Source of the DNA: Meinhardsimonia xiamenensis
Lineage (GTDB): Bacteria > Pseudomonadota > Alphaproteobacteria > Rhodobacterales > Rhodobacteraceae
DNA length: 64,000 bases
Assembly (NCBI RefSeq): GCF_900102905.1
Contig: NZ_FNFV01000005.1
Coordinates: 248,001-312,000 of the forward strand
Direction of reading: 5' to 3'
The notes beneath the pieces are model-generated. The model ran no database searches. It saw only the letters and a list, made by a program, of their open reading frames with translations, and was not told the origin of the DNA. Both the position numbers and the translations under genes were made by a program. Positions 1-9,986 of this stretch are shown piece by piece. Position 1 is the stretch's first letter. Each line of letters starts with the position of its first letter.

Positions 1-2
1 AG

Positions 3-221
3 ATGTGCGACTATCTCGAGAAGCACCCGCCGGTGAGCGAGGTGCAGCGCCGCCGCATCATGGCCGCCTTCCTCGACAAGTTCGCCATCGACGAGGAGCT
101 CGAGGAGGAAATCGACATCCCCGGCTGGACGCCCGAACTCGTCGAAACCCTCTCCGAGCTCTACGAGGAGGACGTCTACGCCATCGAGCGCATCCCCGGC
201 GTCACCCTTATCGGCCCCTGA
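3..221 (+). CDS. C-terminal fragment of an unknown protein
   Basis: At most 72 residues are visible, ending in a TGA at 219-221. The frame is open to the left edge, so the ATG at position 3 may be internal and the gene is probably cut by the window boundary. The fragment is acidic, with a run of Glu/Asp near its middle and a short hydrophobic tail ending VTLIGP. It has no signal peptide, membrane segment or catalytic motif. I do not recognise the family with confidence; a sulfotransferase-like C-terminus is possible but unsupported. Codon use matches the surrounding genes and the next gene converges on it. Confidence 0.5.
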   Translation: MCDYLEKHPPVSEVQRRRIMAAFLDKFAIDEELEEEIDIPGWTPELVETLSELYEEDVYAIERIPGVTLIGP

Positions 222-258
222 GCCTGAGTTGGCTCCCTGAGCCGCGCCCGCGCGAGCC

Positions 259-1479
259 TCAGAAGAAGGCCTGCAACCCGGTCTGCGCCCGTCCCAGGAT
301 CAGCGCATGCACGTCATGCGTGCCCTCATAGGTGTTCACCGTCTCGAGGTTGCACATGTGGCGCATCACCTGGAACGCCTCCGAGATGCCGTTGCCCCCG
401 TGCATGTCGCGCGCCATGCGCGCGATCTCCAGCGCCTTGCCACAGTTGTTGCGCTTGATGAGCGAGATCATCTCGGGCGCGGCCCGCCCCTCGTCCATCA
501 GCCGCCCCACCCGCAGCGCCGCCTGCAGCCCCAGCGCGATCTCGGTCTGCATGTCGGCAAGCTTGCGCTGGTAGAGCTGCGTCTGCGCGAGCGGCTTGCC
601 GAACTGCCTGCGGTCAAGCCCGTACTGCCGCGCCGCCTGCCAGCAGAACTCCGCCGCCCCCATCACCCCCCAGGCAATGCCGTAGCGCGCCCGGTTGAGG
701 CAGCCGAAAGGCCCCTTGAGTCCCTCCACACCCGGCAGCAGCGCCTCCTCGCCGACCTCGACGCCCTCCATGACGATCTCGCCCGTGACCGAGGAGCGCA
801 ACGAAAGCTTGCCCTCGATCTTCGGCGCCGAAAGCCCCCTGAGCCCCTTCTCCAGCACGAAGCCGCGGATCTTGCCGCCATGCGCCTCGGACTTCGCCCA
901 GACCACGAAGACATCGGCAATGGGCGCGTTCGAGATCCACATCTTGGTGCCGGTGAGCCGATAGCCGCCGTCAATCTTCTCCGCCCTGGTCTTCATCGAG
1001 CCCGGATCCGAGCCCGCGTCAGGCTCGGTGAGCCCGAAACAGCCGATCCACTCGCCGCGCGCAAGCTTGGGCAGGTAGCGCGCCCGCTGCTCGTCCGAGC
1101 CATAGGCCCAGATCGGATACATCACCAGGCTCGACTGCACGCTCATCATCGACCGGTAGCCCGAATCGACCCGCTCGATCTCCCGCGCCACCAGCCCATA
1201 GGTCACATAGCCCGCCCCGAGCCCGCCGAACTCTTCCGGGATCGTTGTGCCGAGAATCCCCGCCTCGCCCATCTCGGCGAAGATCTCCGGCTCCACCCGC
1301 TCCTCGCGCCACGCGGCGATGATCCGCGGGGCCAGCCTGTCTTGCGCGAAGGCACGCGCGGCGTCGCGCAGCATGCGCTCATCCTCGCTCAGCTGATCCT
1401 CGAGGCGAAAGGGATCCTCCCAGTCGAAGCGCGCAAGCTCGGGCGCATCCTTCGGCGACAGCCGGGCGGTGACATTCAT
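259..1479 (-). CDS. gcdH: glutaryl-CoA dehydrogenase
   Basis: FAD enzyme of lysine/tryptophan degradation that oxidises and decarboxylates glutaryl-CoA to crotonyl-CoA; soluble, passes electrons to ETF. The 406-residue length is typical. Visible acyl-CoA dehydrogenase signatures are the flavin-binding segment [16 protein letters not shown] and, near the C-terminus, [20 protein letters not shown], whose Glu is the expected catalytic base. This ending is characteristic of GcdH rather than of straight-chain dehydrogenases. I chose the ATG at 1479 (MNVTARL) because GAGGAG lies just upstream; an open frame extends 11 codons further but adds nothing conserved. It is not in an operon: the MATE gene diverges from it across about 200 bases. 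Confidence 0.93.
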   Translation of the reverse strand: MNVTARLSPKDAPELARFDWEDPFRLEDQLSEDERMLRDAARAFAQDRLAPRIIAAWREERVEPEIFAEMGEAGILGTTIPEEFGGLGAGYVTYGLVAREIERVDSGYRSMMSVQSSLVMYPIWAYGSDEQRARYLPKLARGEWIGCFGLTEPDAGSDPGSMKTRAEKIDGGYRLTGTKMWISNAPIADVFVVWAKSEAHGGKIRGFVLEKGLRGLSAPKIEGKLSLRSSVTGEIVMEGVEVGEEALLPGVEGLKGPFGCLNRARYGIAWGVMGAAEFCWQAARQYGLDRRQFGKPLAQTQLYQRKLADMQTEIALGLQAALRVGRLMDEGRAAPEMISLIKRNNCGKALEIARMARDMHGGNGISEAFQVMRHMCNLETVNTYEGTHDVHALILGRAQTGLQAFF

Positions 1480-1561
1480 GGCGGGACTCCTCGACAGAAG
1501 CGTTGCACACATTCCCCCTTAGCCGGGTGCGCGCAATCGTGGCAAGTGCAACAATCCAATT

Positions 1562-1583
1562 CATCATCCTGGCCCAAATACCC
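1562..1583 (+). repeat. dispersed 22-bp intergenic element, copy A
   Basis: CATCATCCTGGCCCAAATAC plus CC lies between the divergent gcdH and MATE genes. It is followed within about 10 bases by a hairpin (GCCGC-gcaa-GCGGC flanked by CCGGA and TCCGG, about 1588-1616). Three close relatives occur at 20975, 28074 and, inverted, at 39807. Confidence 0.7.
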
Positions 1584-1676
1584 CCCGCCGGAGGCACGCC
1601 GCGCAAGCGGCGTCCGGGGCGCGCGCCTCCGCGCGCCCCGCTTGCCCTTGCCTCTTCGCTCGCCTAAGCGGCGGCA

Positions 1677-3032
1677 ATGCGCGCACGCTTCCGCCCCTTC
1701 GCCCGGCACTTCGGGCCCATCCTCGCCCTTGGTCTGCCGCTCATCGGCAGCCATGTGGCGCAGTTTGCCATCAACCTCACCGATACGGTGATGCTTGGTT
1801 GGTATGACGTGCAGGCGCTGGCCGCGCAGGTTCTCGCCGGCTCGGCCTTCTTCGTCATCTTCATCGTGGGCGCGGGCTTTGCCTGGGCGGTGATGCCGCT
1901 GGTGGCCACGGCCGAGGCCTCTGGCGACGCGCAGGCGGTGCGGCGCACCACGCGCATGGGGCTTTGGCTCTCCGCCCTCTACGGAATCCTCGCCCTGCCG
2001 CTCTTCGCCTTCTCCGCGCCGATCTTCCGGGCGCTCGGGCAGGAGCCGGAGATCGCCGAGGCCGCCGCGCTCTATCTGTGGATCGCCGGGCCGGGCATCC
2101 TGCCCGCGCTGGGGGTGATGGTGCTCAAGAGCTATCTCTCGGCACTCGAGCGCGCGCGCATCGTGCTTCTGGCCACGCTTGCCGCGGTGGCGGCCAATGC
2201 GCTCGGCAACTGGATTCTCATCTTCGGCCGGCTCGGTCTGCCCGAACTCGGGCTTGCCGGCGCGGCGTGGTCCTCGGTCATCACCCAGCTGGTCGCCATG
2301 GGCTTCCTCGTCGTCTATGCCGCGCGGGTGATGCCCGAGCATGCGCTCTTCCGCCGGCTCTGGCGCATCGACACCGAAGCCTTCGCCACCGTCTTCCGCC
2401 TTGGCTGGCCGATCGGGCTGACCAACCTCGCCGAAACCGGACTCTTCTCGGCCTCGGCGCTGATGATGGGCTGGCTCGGTGCCCTTCCGCTGGCCGCCCA
2501 TGGCATTGCGCTCAACATCACCGCCACCGTCTTCATGGTGCACGTGGGGCTGTCGAACGTGGCCACGATCCGCGCCGGTCAGGCGATGGGGCGGGGCGAT
2601 CATGCCGGGCTCAGGGAAGGCGCGCTGGCGGTGATCGCCGTCTCCGCCCTCGTCGCGGCGGCGACGGTGGTGATGTTTCTGACCGTCCCCGAGCAGCTCG
2701 TCGGGCTGTTCGTGGCGCCGGGCGACCCGGATCGGCCGGCGATCCTCGCCATCGGGGCCACGCTCCTCGCCGCCGCGGCGCTCTTCCAGTTCGCCGATGC
2801 CGCGCAGGTGGTGGCGCTGGGGCTCTTGCGCGGCGTGCAGGACACGCGGGTGCCGATGCTCTGGGCCACCTTCAGCTACTGGGGGGTGGGGGTGCCGGCA
2901 AGCTACCTGCTCGCCTTTCACACGGCCCTCGGGGGTGTGGGTATCTGGCTTGGGCTGGCGCTCGGGCTCGGCCTGGCCGGCGCGGGGATGATGGCGCGCT
3001 TCTGGCTGGGGCTGGCCCGCCGCGGCTCATGA
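1677..3032 (+). CDS. MATE family multidrug/cation antiporter
   Basis: Inner-membrane exporter of the MATE family, expected to expel cationic drugs or metabolites in exchange for Na+ or H+. The 451-residue product has about twelve hydrophobic segments in two homologous halves, the usual MATE size. The N-terminal helix carries the family pattern (PLIGSHVAQFAINLTDTVML), and the second half opens with the equivalent RLGWPIGLTNLAETGLFSAS. The start ATG follows a GC-rich leader with no strong ribosome site. The last codons overlap the end of the convergent downstream gene by 6 bases. The substrate cannot be read from the sequence. Confidence 0.9.
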   Translation: MRARFRPFARHFGPILALGLPLIGSHVAQFAINLTDTVMLGWYDVQALAAQVLAGSAFFVIFIVGAGFAWAVMPLVATAEASGDAQAVRRTTRMGLWLSALYGILALPLFAFSAPIFRALGQEPEIAEAAALYLWIAGPGILPALGVMVLKSYLSALERARIVLLATLAAVAANALGNWILIFGRLGLPELGLAGAAWSSVITQLVAMGFLVVYAARVMPEHALFRRLWRIDTEAFATVFRLGWPIGLTNLAETGLFSASALMMGWLGALPLAAHGIALNITATVFMVHVGLSNVATIRAGQAMGRGDHAGLREGALAVIAVSALVAAATVVMFLTVPEQLVGLFVAPGDPDRPAILAIGATLLAAAALFQFADAAQVVALGLLRGVQDTRVPMLWATFSYWGVGVPASYLLAFHTALGGVGIWLGLALGLGLAGAGMMARFWLGLARRGS

Positions 3033-3434
3033 GCCCTTCTTCATGAGCCGGTCGCCCTTCTTGCGCACCAGCACGCTCCTGAGGTCGTGCATGGCGAGGA
3101 GAAGCGCATCGGTCACCGCCTCGAGCTCCTCGTCGCTGGCCTGCGCGTTGGCCCAGTGCGTGACGTGGTTGAGGTGATCGATCGTGCGGAAGATGTCGTC
3201 GATGGCGCGGCGGGCCAGCACCGCGCGCCGCTCCTCCATCCACGTCCTGATCGCGGCCATCTCCTCCTCGCTCAGCTCATGCTCGCCGTGCGGGCGGATC
3301 TGGCCGTTGCGGATGTTGACCGCGGCGATCGGGATGAGTTCGATGCGCCGCTGGCGGTTGGCGGTGGAGACGCGAAACACCGCCGCGCCGTTCTCGCGGG
3401 TGCGGAAGTAGAACTCGGGCAGATCGGCGGTCAT
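3027..3434 (-). CDS. conserved hypothetical protein, 135 residues
   Basis: Small soluble protein I cannot assign to a named family. The N-terminal 45 residues look like a beta-rich strand region (FYFRTRENGAAVFRVSTAN, then IELIPIAAVNIRNGQIRPHG). The rest is helical, with an acidic helix (ELSEEEMAAIRTWMEERR), several His residues (HLNHVTHWAN) and a Lys-rich tail. No signal peptide or membrane segment. It lies 8 bases downstream of the aspartate aminotransferase on the same strand, so it is probably cotranscribed. The start ATG at 3434 is preceded by GGGGAG-like sequence (CTCCCC on the plus strand); longer frames upstream run inside the aminotransferase and are shadows. Confidence 0.8.
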   Translation of the reverse strand: MTADLPEFYFRTRENGAAVFRVSTANRQRRIELIPIAAVNIRNGQIRPHGEHELSEEEMAAIRTWMEERRAVLARRAIDDIFRTIDHLNHVTHWANAQASDEELEAVTDALLLAMHDLRSVLVRKKGDRLMKKGS

Positions 3435-3442
3435 GGGGAGGG

Positions 3443-4702
<1,260 letters not shown>

Positions 4703-4726
4703 TCAAGGCGAAGGAGCAGGGGCGAC

Positions 4727-5137
4727 ATGATGGGTGACAACGAGAGCGGCCACGGCGACTGGTATTCGAACGACATCGCCACCTTCGGCGACCGTCTGGC
4801 GGCGGCACGGGAGGCGGCGGGCCTGACCCAGGCGGAGCTTGCGCGCCGCCTCGGCGTGAAGCTCAAGACCCTCCAGCGCTGGGAGAACGACCTTGCCGAG
4901 CCGCGCGCCAACAAGCTCCAGATGCTGGCCGGGCTGCTCAATGTCTCGATCATCTGGCTGCTGACGGGCGAGGGGGAGGGCGTCACGCCGCCGGGCGACG
5001 ACAGCGCGGCGATGCCGGAGGATCTGCCCGATCTTCTTGCCGAGATCCGCTCGCTCAGGGCCGAACTCTCGCGCACGGCAGAGCGGCTCGGGAGGGCGGA
5101 GAAACGGCTGCGGGCGGCATTGCAGGTGCGCAACTGA
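4727..5137 (+). CDS. XRE-family HTH transcriptional regulator
   Basis: 136-residue DNA-binding protein. Residues about 18-75 form a Cro/CI helix-turn-helix (LTQAELARRLGVKLKTLQRW, then LAEPRANKLQMLAGLLNVS). The C-terminal third is a charged heptad-like helix (LLAEIRSLRAELSRTAERL) that probably mediates dimerisation. The ATG at 4727 follows AAGGAG at about 10 bases; the next codon but one is also ATG. It is divergent from aatA and is followed 43 bases later by sdhE on the same strand. Its target is not evident; autoregulation through the 81-base divergent region would be usual. Confidence 0.88.
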   Translation: MMGDNESGHGDWYSNDIATFGDRLAAAREAAGLTQAELARRLGVKLKTLQRWENDLAEPRANKLQMLAGLLNVSIIWLLTGEGEGVTPPGDDSAAMPEDLPDLLAEIRSLRAELSRTAERLGRAEKRLRAALQVRN

Positions 5138-5180
5138 GATGGGCGAGGCTGGCATTGGGGAGACGAGGAAGGTGCAGGCC

Positions 5181-5453
5181 ATGACGGAGGGCGCAGAGAC
5201 GCGCGAGATCCGCCTCAAGCGGTTGAGGTTGCGTTCCTGGCGGCGCGGCACCAAGGAGATGGATCTGATCCTCGGCCATTTCGCGGATCGGGCGCTCGAG
5301 GCGATGAGCACGGACGAGCTTGATCTCTACGAGGCGCTGCTTGACGAGGCCGATCAGGATCTCGCCGGCTGGGCGATGGGCCGCGAAGCGCCGCCGGCGC
5401 GCTTTGCCGGGCTGATGGCGCAAATCATGGCTCATTCCGGCCCGCGCCGCTGA
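5181..5453 (+). CDS. sdhE: FAD assembly factor SdhE
   Basis: Small cytoplasmic factor that promotes covalent flavinylation of SdhA in succinate dehydrogenase. The 90-residue size and the family signature RLRLRSWRRGTKEMDLILG, including the RGxxE motif (RGTKE), followed by a helix with DELDLYEALLDEADQDLAGW, identify it. I chose the ATG at 5181 because GAGGAAGG lies about 8 bases upstream. An upstream ATG at 5139 would add 14 poorly conserved residues and almost abut the XRE stop. The sdh structural genes are not in this window. Confidence 0.92.
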   Translation: MTEGAETREIRLKRLRLRSWRRGTKEMDLILGHFADRALEAMSTDELDLYEALLDEADQDLAGWAMGREAPPARFAGLMAQIMAHSGPRR

Positions 5454-5498
5454 GCAGAGCGGCGTTTAACGCTATCTTTGACATTTCCGCCCAGAGTT

Positions 5499-5513
5499 CC
5501 CGTCAAGGACGGG
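5499..5513. terminator. short hairpin after sdhE
   Basis: CCCGTC-aag-GACGGG is a perfect 6-bp stem directly followed by TTTC on the plus strand. It sits between the sdhE stop and the next start at 5532, so it may be a weak intrinsic terminator for sdhE or part of the leader of the next gene. Confidence 0.4.
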
Positions 5514-5531
5514 TTTCAGGCGGAGTGATCG

Positions 5532-6029
5532 ATGAGCGCCCTGAGGCAGATCGGCGAGAAGACCGACAGCGGCTTTCTGAGCCATTACCTGGAATCGCTG
5601 GCGCTGGTGGAGCGTCTGCACCGGCTGCTTCTCGACGTGATCAAGGACGAGTTCGAACGGCTCGGCATTCTCGAGATCAACGCGGTGCAGGCGCTGCTTC
5701 TGTTCAACATCGGCGAGAACGAGGTGACGGCGGGCGAGCTGAGAACGCGCGGCTACTACCAGGGCTCGAATGTTTCCTACAACCTCAAGAAGCTGGTGGA
5801 GCTCGGCTTCATGCACCACAAGCGCTGCGAGATCGACCGCCGCTCGGTGCGCGTGCGCCTGACGGAGAAGGGCCATGCTATGCGCGAGGTGGTGGCCGCG
5901 CTTTTCCGCCGGCATGCCGGCCGGCTCACCGATACCGCGCTGCTCGAGGAGCCGGGGATCGAGCGGGTGAACAGTGCCCTTCGGCGCCTCGAACGCTTCT
6001 GGAGCGAACAGATCCGATACATCTATTGA
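5532..6029 (+). CDS. ldtR: LdtR-like MarR-family regulator
   Basis: 165-residue winged-helix regulator resembling LdtR of Rhizobiales/Rhodobacterales, which is known to control an L,D-transpeptidase gene and cell-wall remodelling. The N-terminal dimerisation helix (HYLESLALVERLHRLLLDVI) is followed by a winged helix with GYYQGSNVSYNLKKLVELGF as the recognition region and DRRSVRVRLTEKGHAMREVV as the wing; the C-terminus ends RFWSEQIRYIY. The start follows GGCGGAG at about 8 bases. No L,D-transpeptidase gene is adjacent, so regulation must act elsewhere. The assignment to LdtR rather than a generic MarR protein rests on recalled similarity. Confidence 0.8.
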   Translation: MSALRQIGEKTDSGFLSHYLESLALVERLHRLLLDVIKDEFERLGILEINAVQALLLFNIGENEVTAGELRTRGYYQGSNVSYNLKKLVELGFMHHKRCEIDRRSVRVRLTEKGHAMREVVAALFRRHAGRLTDTALLEEPGIERVNSALRRLERFWSEQIRYIY

Positions 6030-6060
6030 GGCAGGCGCCGTCTGCCGGGGCGGGCGCGGG

Positions 6061-6924
6061 CTACCGAGGCGGCAGCGGGCGCGGCGGCCTGTCAGGCCTG
6101 TCTTCGGTCGGGGCGGGCGGCGGCTGGGGCTGCGGCACTCGTGACCGAGCGCCCGCCGCGGGGCGGCGGTGCGGATCAGCGAGGCCGGTGTCGTTGAGCG
6201 CGGCGGCGCGTAAGGCGGGCGGCATTCCGCCGCCGAGCGCCGGTGCGCGAAGTTCGCGCTCGAGCTTGCGGCGCATGGCCCGCTCGTAGTCGGCGTATCC
6301 GGCCGCCTCCTCGACGAAGGCGCCGGGGCCGTGGATCAGCTCGGCACGGTAGTAGGCGGCGATGTCCTCGGGACCGCCGGCGATGGCCAGGCCGTTGACC
6401 GTGACGCCCTCGAAGGGGAAGTGCCTGTAGGCCAGCGCCGGCGGAAAGCCCTCGTTGTTGCGCCCGTCGCCGGAGACATCGAGGGTGCGGAAGAGGCAGT
6501 CGGGCGCCTCGCGCAGAAATCCCGCGCCGAAACCCAGCGCATAGCCGAGCGCGGTGGGAAAGCGGCTGTGGGCGCGCCGGCTGGCCGCGATGGTGGCGGC
6601 GGCGGCGCGGAGCGCGGCCGGGCTGTCGATGGGCGTCCAGGGCAGGATCACCGTCTGCTGGTAGCGGCCCGACCACTCGTAGGCGCCGAGCGCCACGCTC
6701 TCTCCCGGCACCGAAAAGAAGGCCGCCTGCACCCGTGGAGCCAGGAGCGCGCGGGCAAGCCCGCCACGCTGCAGCGCATCCTCCTCGGCATCGACCGAGG
6801 AGGAGACATCGAGCGCCAGCGCCAGCGCCAGCCGGCAGGCGGCATGCGCAGGCGCGCCCGGCGCCAGCATCAAGGCCGCGGCCAGCGTCAGCGCCGCCCG
6901 CCTCACGCAACCGCTCCCGCTCAC
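6061..6924 (-). CDS. exported DUF1194 von Willebrand A-like protein
   Basis: 287-residue secreted or periplasmic protein with an N-terminal signal peptide ([20 protein letters not shown], then HA|A). The A-like domain has a metal-ion-dependent adhesion motif, [11 protein letters not shown], followed by [10 protein letters not shown] and later [11 protein letters not shown], the two hallmarks of the DUF1194 family. Its biochemical role is unknown. The C-terminal 40 residues are Pro/Arg-rich and look disordered. Start: the GTG at 6924 overlaps the stop of the upstream glyoxalase gene (GTGA), which argues for translational coupling; a second GTG at 6906 would give a more compact signal peptide. 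The stop is a TAG at 6061. Confidence 0.85.
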   Translation of the reverse strand: MSGSGCVRRAALTLAAALMLAPGAPAHAACRLALALALDVSSSVDAEEDALQRGGLARALLAPRVQAAFFSVPGESVALGAYEWSGRYQQTVILPWTPIDSPAALRAAAATIAASRRAHSRFPTALGYALGFGAGFLREAPDCLFRTLDVSGDGRNNEGFPPALAYRHFPFEGVTVNGLAIAGGPEDIAAYYRAELIHGPGAFVEEAAGYADYERAMRRKLERELRAPALGGGMPPALRAAALNDTGLADPHRRPAAGARSRVPQPQPPPAPTEDRPDRPPRPLPPR

Positions 6925-7349
6925 CAATGCCCGACGTTGGGCATCGACACCCAGGGCTCGGCCGGCTCGAGCGCCTCGCCCATCTGCAGAAGCTCGATGG
7001 AGATGTTGTCGGGCGAGCGCACGAAGGCCATCCGCCCGTCGCGCGGGGGACGGTTGATGGTCACGCCGTTGTCCATGAGGTGCTGGCACATCTCGTAGAT
7101 GTTCTCCACCGCATAGGCCAGATGCCCGAAGTTGCGGCAGTCGGCGGGCAGGCCCGGGTCGCCGTCCCAGTTGTAGGTGAGCTCTATGGGGCATTCCTCC
7201 TGGCCCTCGGGCGCCATGAACACCAGGGTATAGCGGCCCTGCTCGTTGTCGATGCGGCGGATCTCCTTCAGCCCGAGAAGCTCGTAGAAGGCCTTGGACT
7301 TTTCCAGGTCGAGCACCCGGACCATGGTGTGCAGATAGCGGATCTTCAT
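6921..7349 (-). CDS. gloA: lactoylglutathione lyase (glyoxalase I)
   Basis: Metalloenzyme of methylglyoxal detoxification that isomerises the glutathione hemithioacetal to S-lactoylglutathione in the cytoplasm. The 142-residue product has two VOC beta-alpha-beta-beta-beta modules. Expected metal ligands are visible: His in [10 protein letters not shown], Glu in [10 protein letters not shown], His in [11 protein letters not shown] and Glu in [10 protein letters not shown]. The ATG at 7349 (MKIRYLH) has GAGAG upstream; a start seven codons earlier is less likely. Its stop overlaps the GTG of the DUF1194 gene, an unusual partner. ThyX diverges upstream. Confidence 0.93.
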   Translation of the reverse strand: MKIRYLHTMVRVLDLEKSKAFYELLGLKEIRRIDNEQGRYTLVFMAPEGQEECPIELTYNWDGDPGLPADCRNFGHLAYAVENIYEMCQHLMDNGVTINRPPRDGRMAFVRSPDNISIELLQMGEALEPAEPWVSMPNVGHW

Positions 7350-7530
7350 CCCGCACTCTCCTCTTGGCAATGCAACCGGGCGCCAAGACTATGGGAGGCG
7401 GACGCGATGTGCGAGTCCCCGTGCGGGCCCGGGCGCCGCGCCGGCCCGGCGCTGGCAGCTTGCGGGCGCGGGCCGGGGCGCTACTGTGGCGCGGCGATCC
7501 GAGTCGCGAGATACGGGAAGGAGGACGAAG

Positions 7531-8448
7531 ATGGCCCTGACGCCTGAGCAGGAGGCGGAGATCGAGGCGCTGCGCGCCAGCCCGCGCCCCACCCTGCGCG
7601 CCGTCTCCGAGGGCATGGAGGCGCACATGTATCGCGCCCATCCGGTGCTCGATCATGGCTTTGTCCGGGTGATCGACTACATGGGCGACGACGCCGCCAT
7701 CTGCCAGGCCGCGCGGGTGAGCTATGGCAAGGGGACCAAGAGCGTCTCGAACGACGAGGGGCTGATCCGCTACCTGATGCGCCACTGGCACTCGACCCCC
7801 TTCGAGATGTGCGAGGTGAAGTTTCACGTCAAGCTGCCGATCTTCGTCGCCCGGCAGTGGATCCGCCACCGCACCGCGAATGTGAACGAGTATTCGGCCC
7901 GCTACTCGATCCTCGACCGCGAGTTCTACATCCCCCGCCCCGAGCATCTGGCCGCGCAGTCCACCGCCAATGCCCAGGGCCGCGGCGAGGTGCTGGAAGG
8001 CGAGGAGGCCGAGCGCGTGCTCGAGATCCTCAAGTCGGATGCCGCCCGCGCCTATGAGCACTACGAGGAGATGCTGAGCCAGGAGGGCGGCAGGAAGGGG
8101 CTTGCGCGGGAGCTTGCCCGCATGAACCTGCCGGCAAACATCTACACCCAGTGGTACTGGAAGATCGACCTGCACAATCTCCTCCATTTCCTGCGGCTGC
8201 GGGCCGACTCCCATGCCCAGTACGAAATCCGCGCCTATGCGGAGGTGATCTGCGGCATCGTCAGGGACTGGGTGCCGCTCGCGTGGGCCGCCTTCGAGGA
8301 TTACCGCCTTGGCGGTGCCACGCTGTCGGCGCGGGCACTCGACTGCCTGCGGCGCATGCTCGCAGGCGAGACCGTCACCGAAGAGTCCTCGGGCATGTCG
8401 AAGGGGGAGTGGCGGGAGTTTCGCGCGCTCTTCCCCGGGCAGGGCTGA
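7531..8448 (+). CDS. thyX: flavin-dependent thymidylate synthase ThyX
   Basis: Makes dTMP from dUMP with methylene-tetrahydrofolate and reduced FAD, replacing ThyA. The 305-residue length fits alphaproteobacterial ThyX, which are longer than the 220-residue classic form. The diagnostic ThyX motif [13 protein letters not shown] (RHR-x7-S-x-R) is present. The substrate-binding C-terminal block is [20 protein letters not shown] followed by [15 protein letters not shown]. Start at 7531 is supported by GGGAAGGAGG about 8 bases upstream. It stands alone, divergent from gloA and separated from the liv operon by about 170 bases. Confidence 0.95.
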   Translation: MALTPEQEAEIEALRASPRPTLRAVSEGMEAHMYRAHPVLDHGFVRVIDYMGDDAAICQAARVSYGKGTKSVSNDEGLIRYLMRHWHSTPFEMCEVKFHVKLPIFVARQWIRHRTANVNEYSARYSILDREFYIPRPEHLAAQSTANAQGRGEVLEGEEAERVLEILKSDAARAYEHYEEMLSQEGGRKGLARELARMNLPANIYTQWYWKIDLHNLLHFLRLRADSHAQYEIRAYAEVICGIVRDWVPLAWAAFEDYRLGGATLSARALDCLRRMLAGETVTEESSGMSKGEWREFRALFPGQG

Positions 8449-8465
8449 GCCGCGGCGCGGGTCAC

Positions 8466-8505
8466 CGGCGGCAGTCGGCGGCAGTCGGCGGCGGGCGGCG
8501 GCAGG
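8466..8505 (+). repeat. short tandem decamer repeat downstream of thyX
   Basis: Four consecutive copies of CGGCGGCRGK (CGGCGGCAGT twice, then CGGCGGCGGG and CGGCGGCAGG) begin 18 bases after the thyX stop. They occupy the 5' part of the thyX to liv intergenic region (8449-8621). The remainder of that region holds a GC hairpin-rich segment and the likely but unplaced promoter of the binding-protein gene. Confidence 0.6.
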
Positions 8506-8621
8506 CGGCGAGGGGCGGCGCCCGCCCGCTCGCCTTCATGCGTTTTTGTTGAAATGCGCGGTCATCCGTGCTTTCGTCCGGTCTGCAAGAACAACAAAAC
8601 ACGACAGACTGGGAGGAAACC

Positions 8622-9851
8622 GTGACACTCAGGATCGGATTGATGTCATTCACCGCGGCTGCGGCACTTGCGCTTGCCGGCGCGGCCGCGGCCGAGGAAT
8701 GTGGCACCATCACGCTGGGAGCGGCAATTTCGCTGACCGGCAAATACGCCACCAACGGCTATCACACGCAGAACGGCTATGAGTTCGCGATCAGGAAGAT
8801 CGCCGAGGCCGGGGGCGTGAAGGTCGGCGACAAGTGCTACAACTTCAAGGTCATCTACTACGATGACGAGTCCAAGGGCGACCGCGGCGCGACGCTCGCG
8901 GAGCGGCTCATCAACCAGGACGGCGTGCAATACATGCTTGGCCCCTACAGCTCGGGCCTGACCGCCGCCATCGCGCCGGTGACCGAGAAGTACAAGATCC
9001 CCATGGTCGAGGCCGAGGGCGCGAGCCGCTCGCTCTTCAACAAGGGCTACCGCTATCTCTTCGCGGTGCTCTCCACCTCGGAGCAGTATCTCGCCTCCGC
9101 GGTCGATCTCGCCGCGCTGATGGCCGAGAAGTCGGGCAAGAGCCCATCTGACGTCAAGGTTGCCGTCGCCGTCGAGAACGACCCGTTCTCGCTCGACGTG
9201 CGGGCAGGCGTGATCGAGGATGCCGAGGGTTACGGCATGCAGATCGTGGTCGACGAGAAGCTGCCGCGCGATCTGTCGGACATGACGGCGATCCTGACCA
9301 AGGTGAAGCTCGTCAGGCCCGATCTTCTGGTCGTCTCGGGCCACTCCAAGGGCGCGGCGACAGCGGTGCGCCAGATCGCCGAGCAGGGCGTGTCGGTGCC
9401 GATGATCGCCATGACCCACTGCGAGGCGGCCGATATCGTTGGCAACTTCGGCGAGGCCGCGGAGGGCATCCTGTGCTCCACGCAGTGGGCCGAGACCCTG
9501 AAATACGAGGACCCGATCTTCGGTTCGGCGGCGAACTACAACGAGGAATTCAAGGCCGCCTTCCCCGAATATGCCGACCGCGCCGTGCCCTATCAGGCGG
9601 CGCAGGCCTCGGCCGCGGTGCTCGTCTACAAGGACGCCTTCGAACGGGCCGGCACCGTGGACGATCGCGAGGCGGTCCGCGATGCCATCGCCGCGACCGA
9701 CATGATGACCTTCTACGGGCCGATCAAGTTTGACGAGACCGGCAAGAACATCGCCAAGCCGATGGTGCTGCGCCAGATCCAGAACGGCCAGTACAACGTG
9801 GTCGCACCGCCCGAATTTGCCAGCCATGAGCTGATCTGGCCGCGGCCGTGA
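8622..9851 (+). CDS. livK: ABC transporter substrate-binding protein, branched-chain amino acid type
   Basis: Periplasmic type I binding protein that delivers its ligand to the permease pair encoded downstream. The 409-residue precursor has a signal peptide (hydrophobic FTAAAALALAGAAAAE, cleavage near residue 23). The mature protein starts with the family pattern CGTITLGAAISLTGKYATNG and continues with YMLGPYSSGLTAAIAPVTEK. I chose the GTG at 8622 because GGGAGGAAAC precedes it directly; an in-frame ATG at 8568 lacks a ribosome site and would spoil the signal peptide. Ligand specificity is uncertain: leucine/valine, other amino acids, amides or aromatic acids are all known for this family. 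A hairpin separates it from the permease genes. Confidence 0.88.
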   Translation: MTLRIGLMSFTAAAALALAGAAAAEECGTITLGAAISLTGKYATNGYHTQNGYEFAIRKIAEAGGVKVGDKCYNFKVIYYDDESKGDRGATLAERLINQDGVQYMLGPYSSGLTAAIAPVTEKYKIPMVEAEGASRSLFNKGYRYLFAVLSTSEQYLASAVDLAALMAEKSGKSPSDVKVAVAVENDPFSLDVRAGVIEDAEGYGMQIVVDEKLPRDLSDMTAILTKVKLVRPDLLVVSGHSKGAATAVRQIAEQGVSVPMIAMTHCEAADIVGNFGEAAEGILCSTQWAETLKYEDPIFGSAANYNEEFKAAFPEYADRAVPYQAAQASAAVLVYKDAFERAGTVDDREAVRDAIAATDMMTFYGPIKFDETGKNIAKPMVLRQIQNGQYNVVAPPEFASHELIWPRP

Positions 9852-9872
9852 GGCACCGCGGCTGAGAGTGCG

Positions 9873-9899
9873 CGCCGGGCGTTCGAAAGGCGCCCGGCG
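9873..9899. terminator. hairpin between binding protein and permease genes
   Basis: CGCCGGGCG and CGCCCGGCG form a perfect 9-bp stem around GTTCGAAAGG-type loop sequence, followed by TTCCTTT. Such hairpins after binding-protein genes commonly reduce read-through or protect the upstream message, giving more binding protein than permease. It lies 22 bases after the stop and about 90 bases before the next start. Confidence 0.6.
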
Positions 9900-9986
9900 T
9901 TCCTTTCCGCACGGCCGGACGGGGCGCATGCCGCCGCCCGGGACCCGCGGTGCACAGGCGGCTGGAGCAGGGGAGGGCCGTTCCGC

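Noticed and set aside
259-1512. Longer N-terminus for glutaryl-CoA dehydrogenase
   Set aside because: The extra 11 residues lack conservation and the ATG at 1479 has a good ribosome site.
8466-8505. Possible CRISPR-like array of short repeats after thyX
   Set aside because: Units are contiguous 10-mers without spacers; this is a simple tandem repeat.
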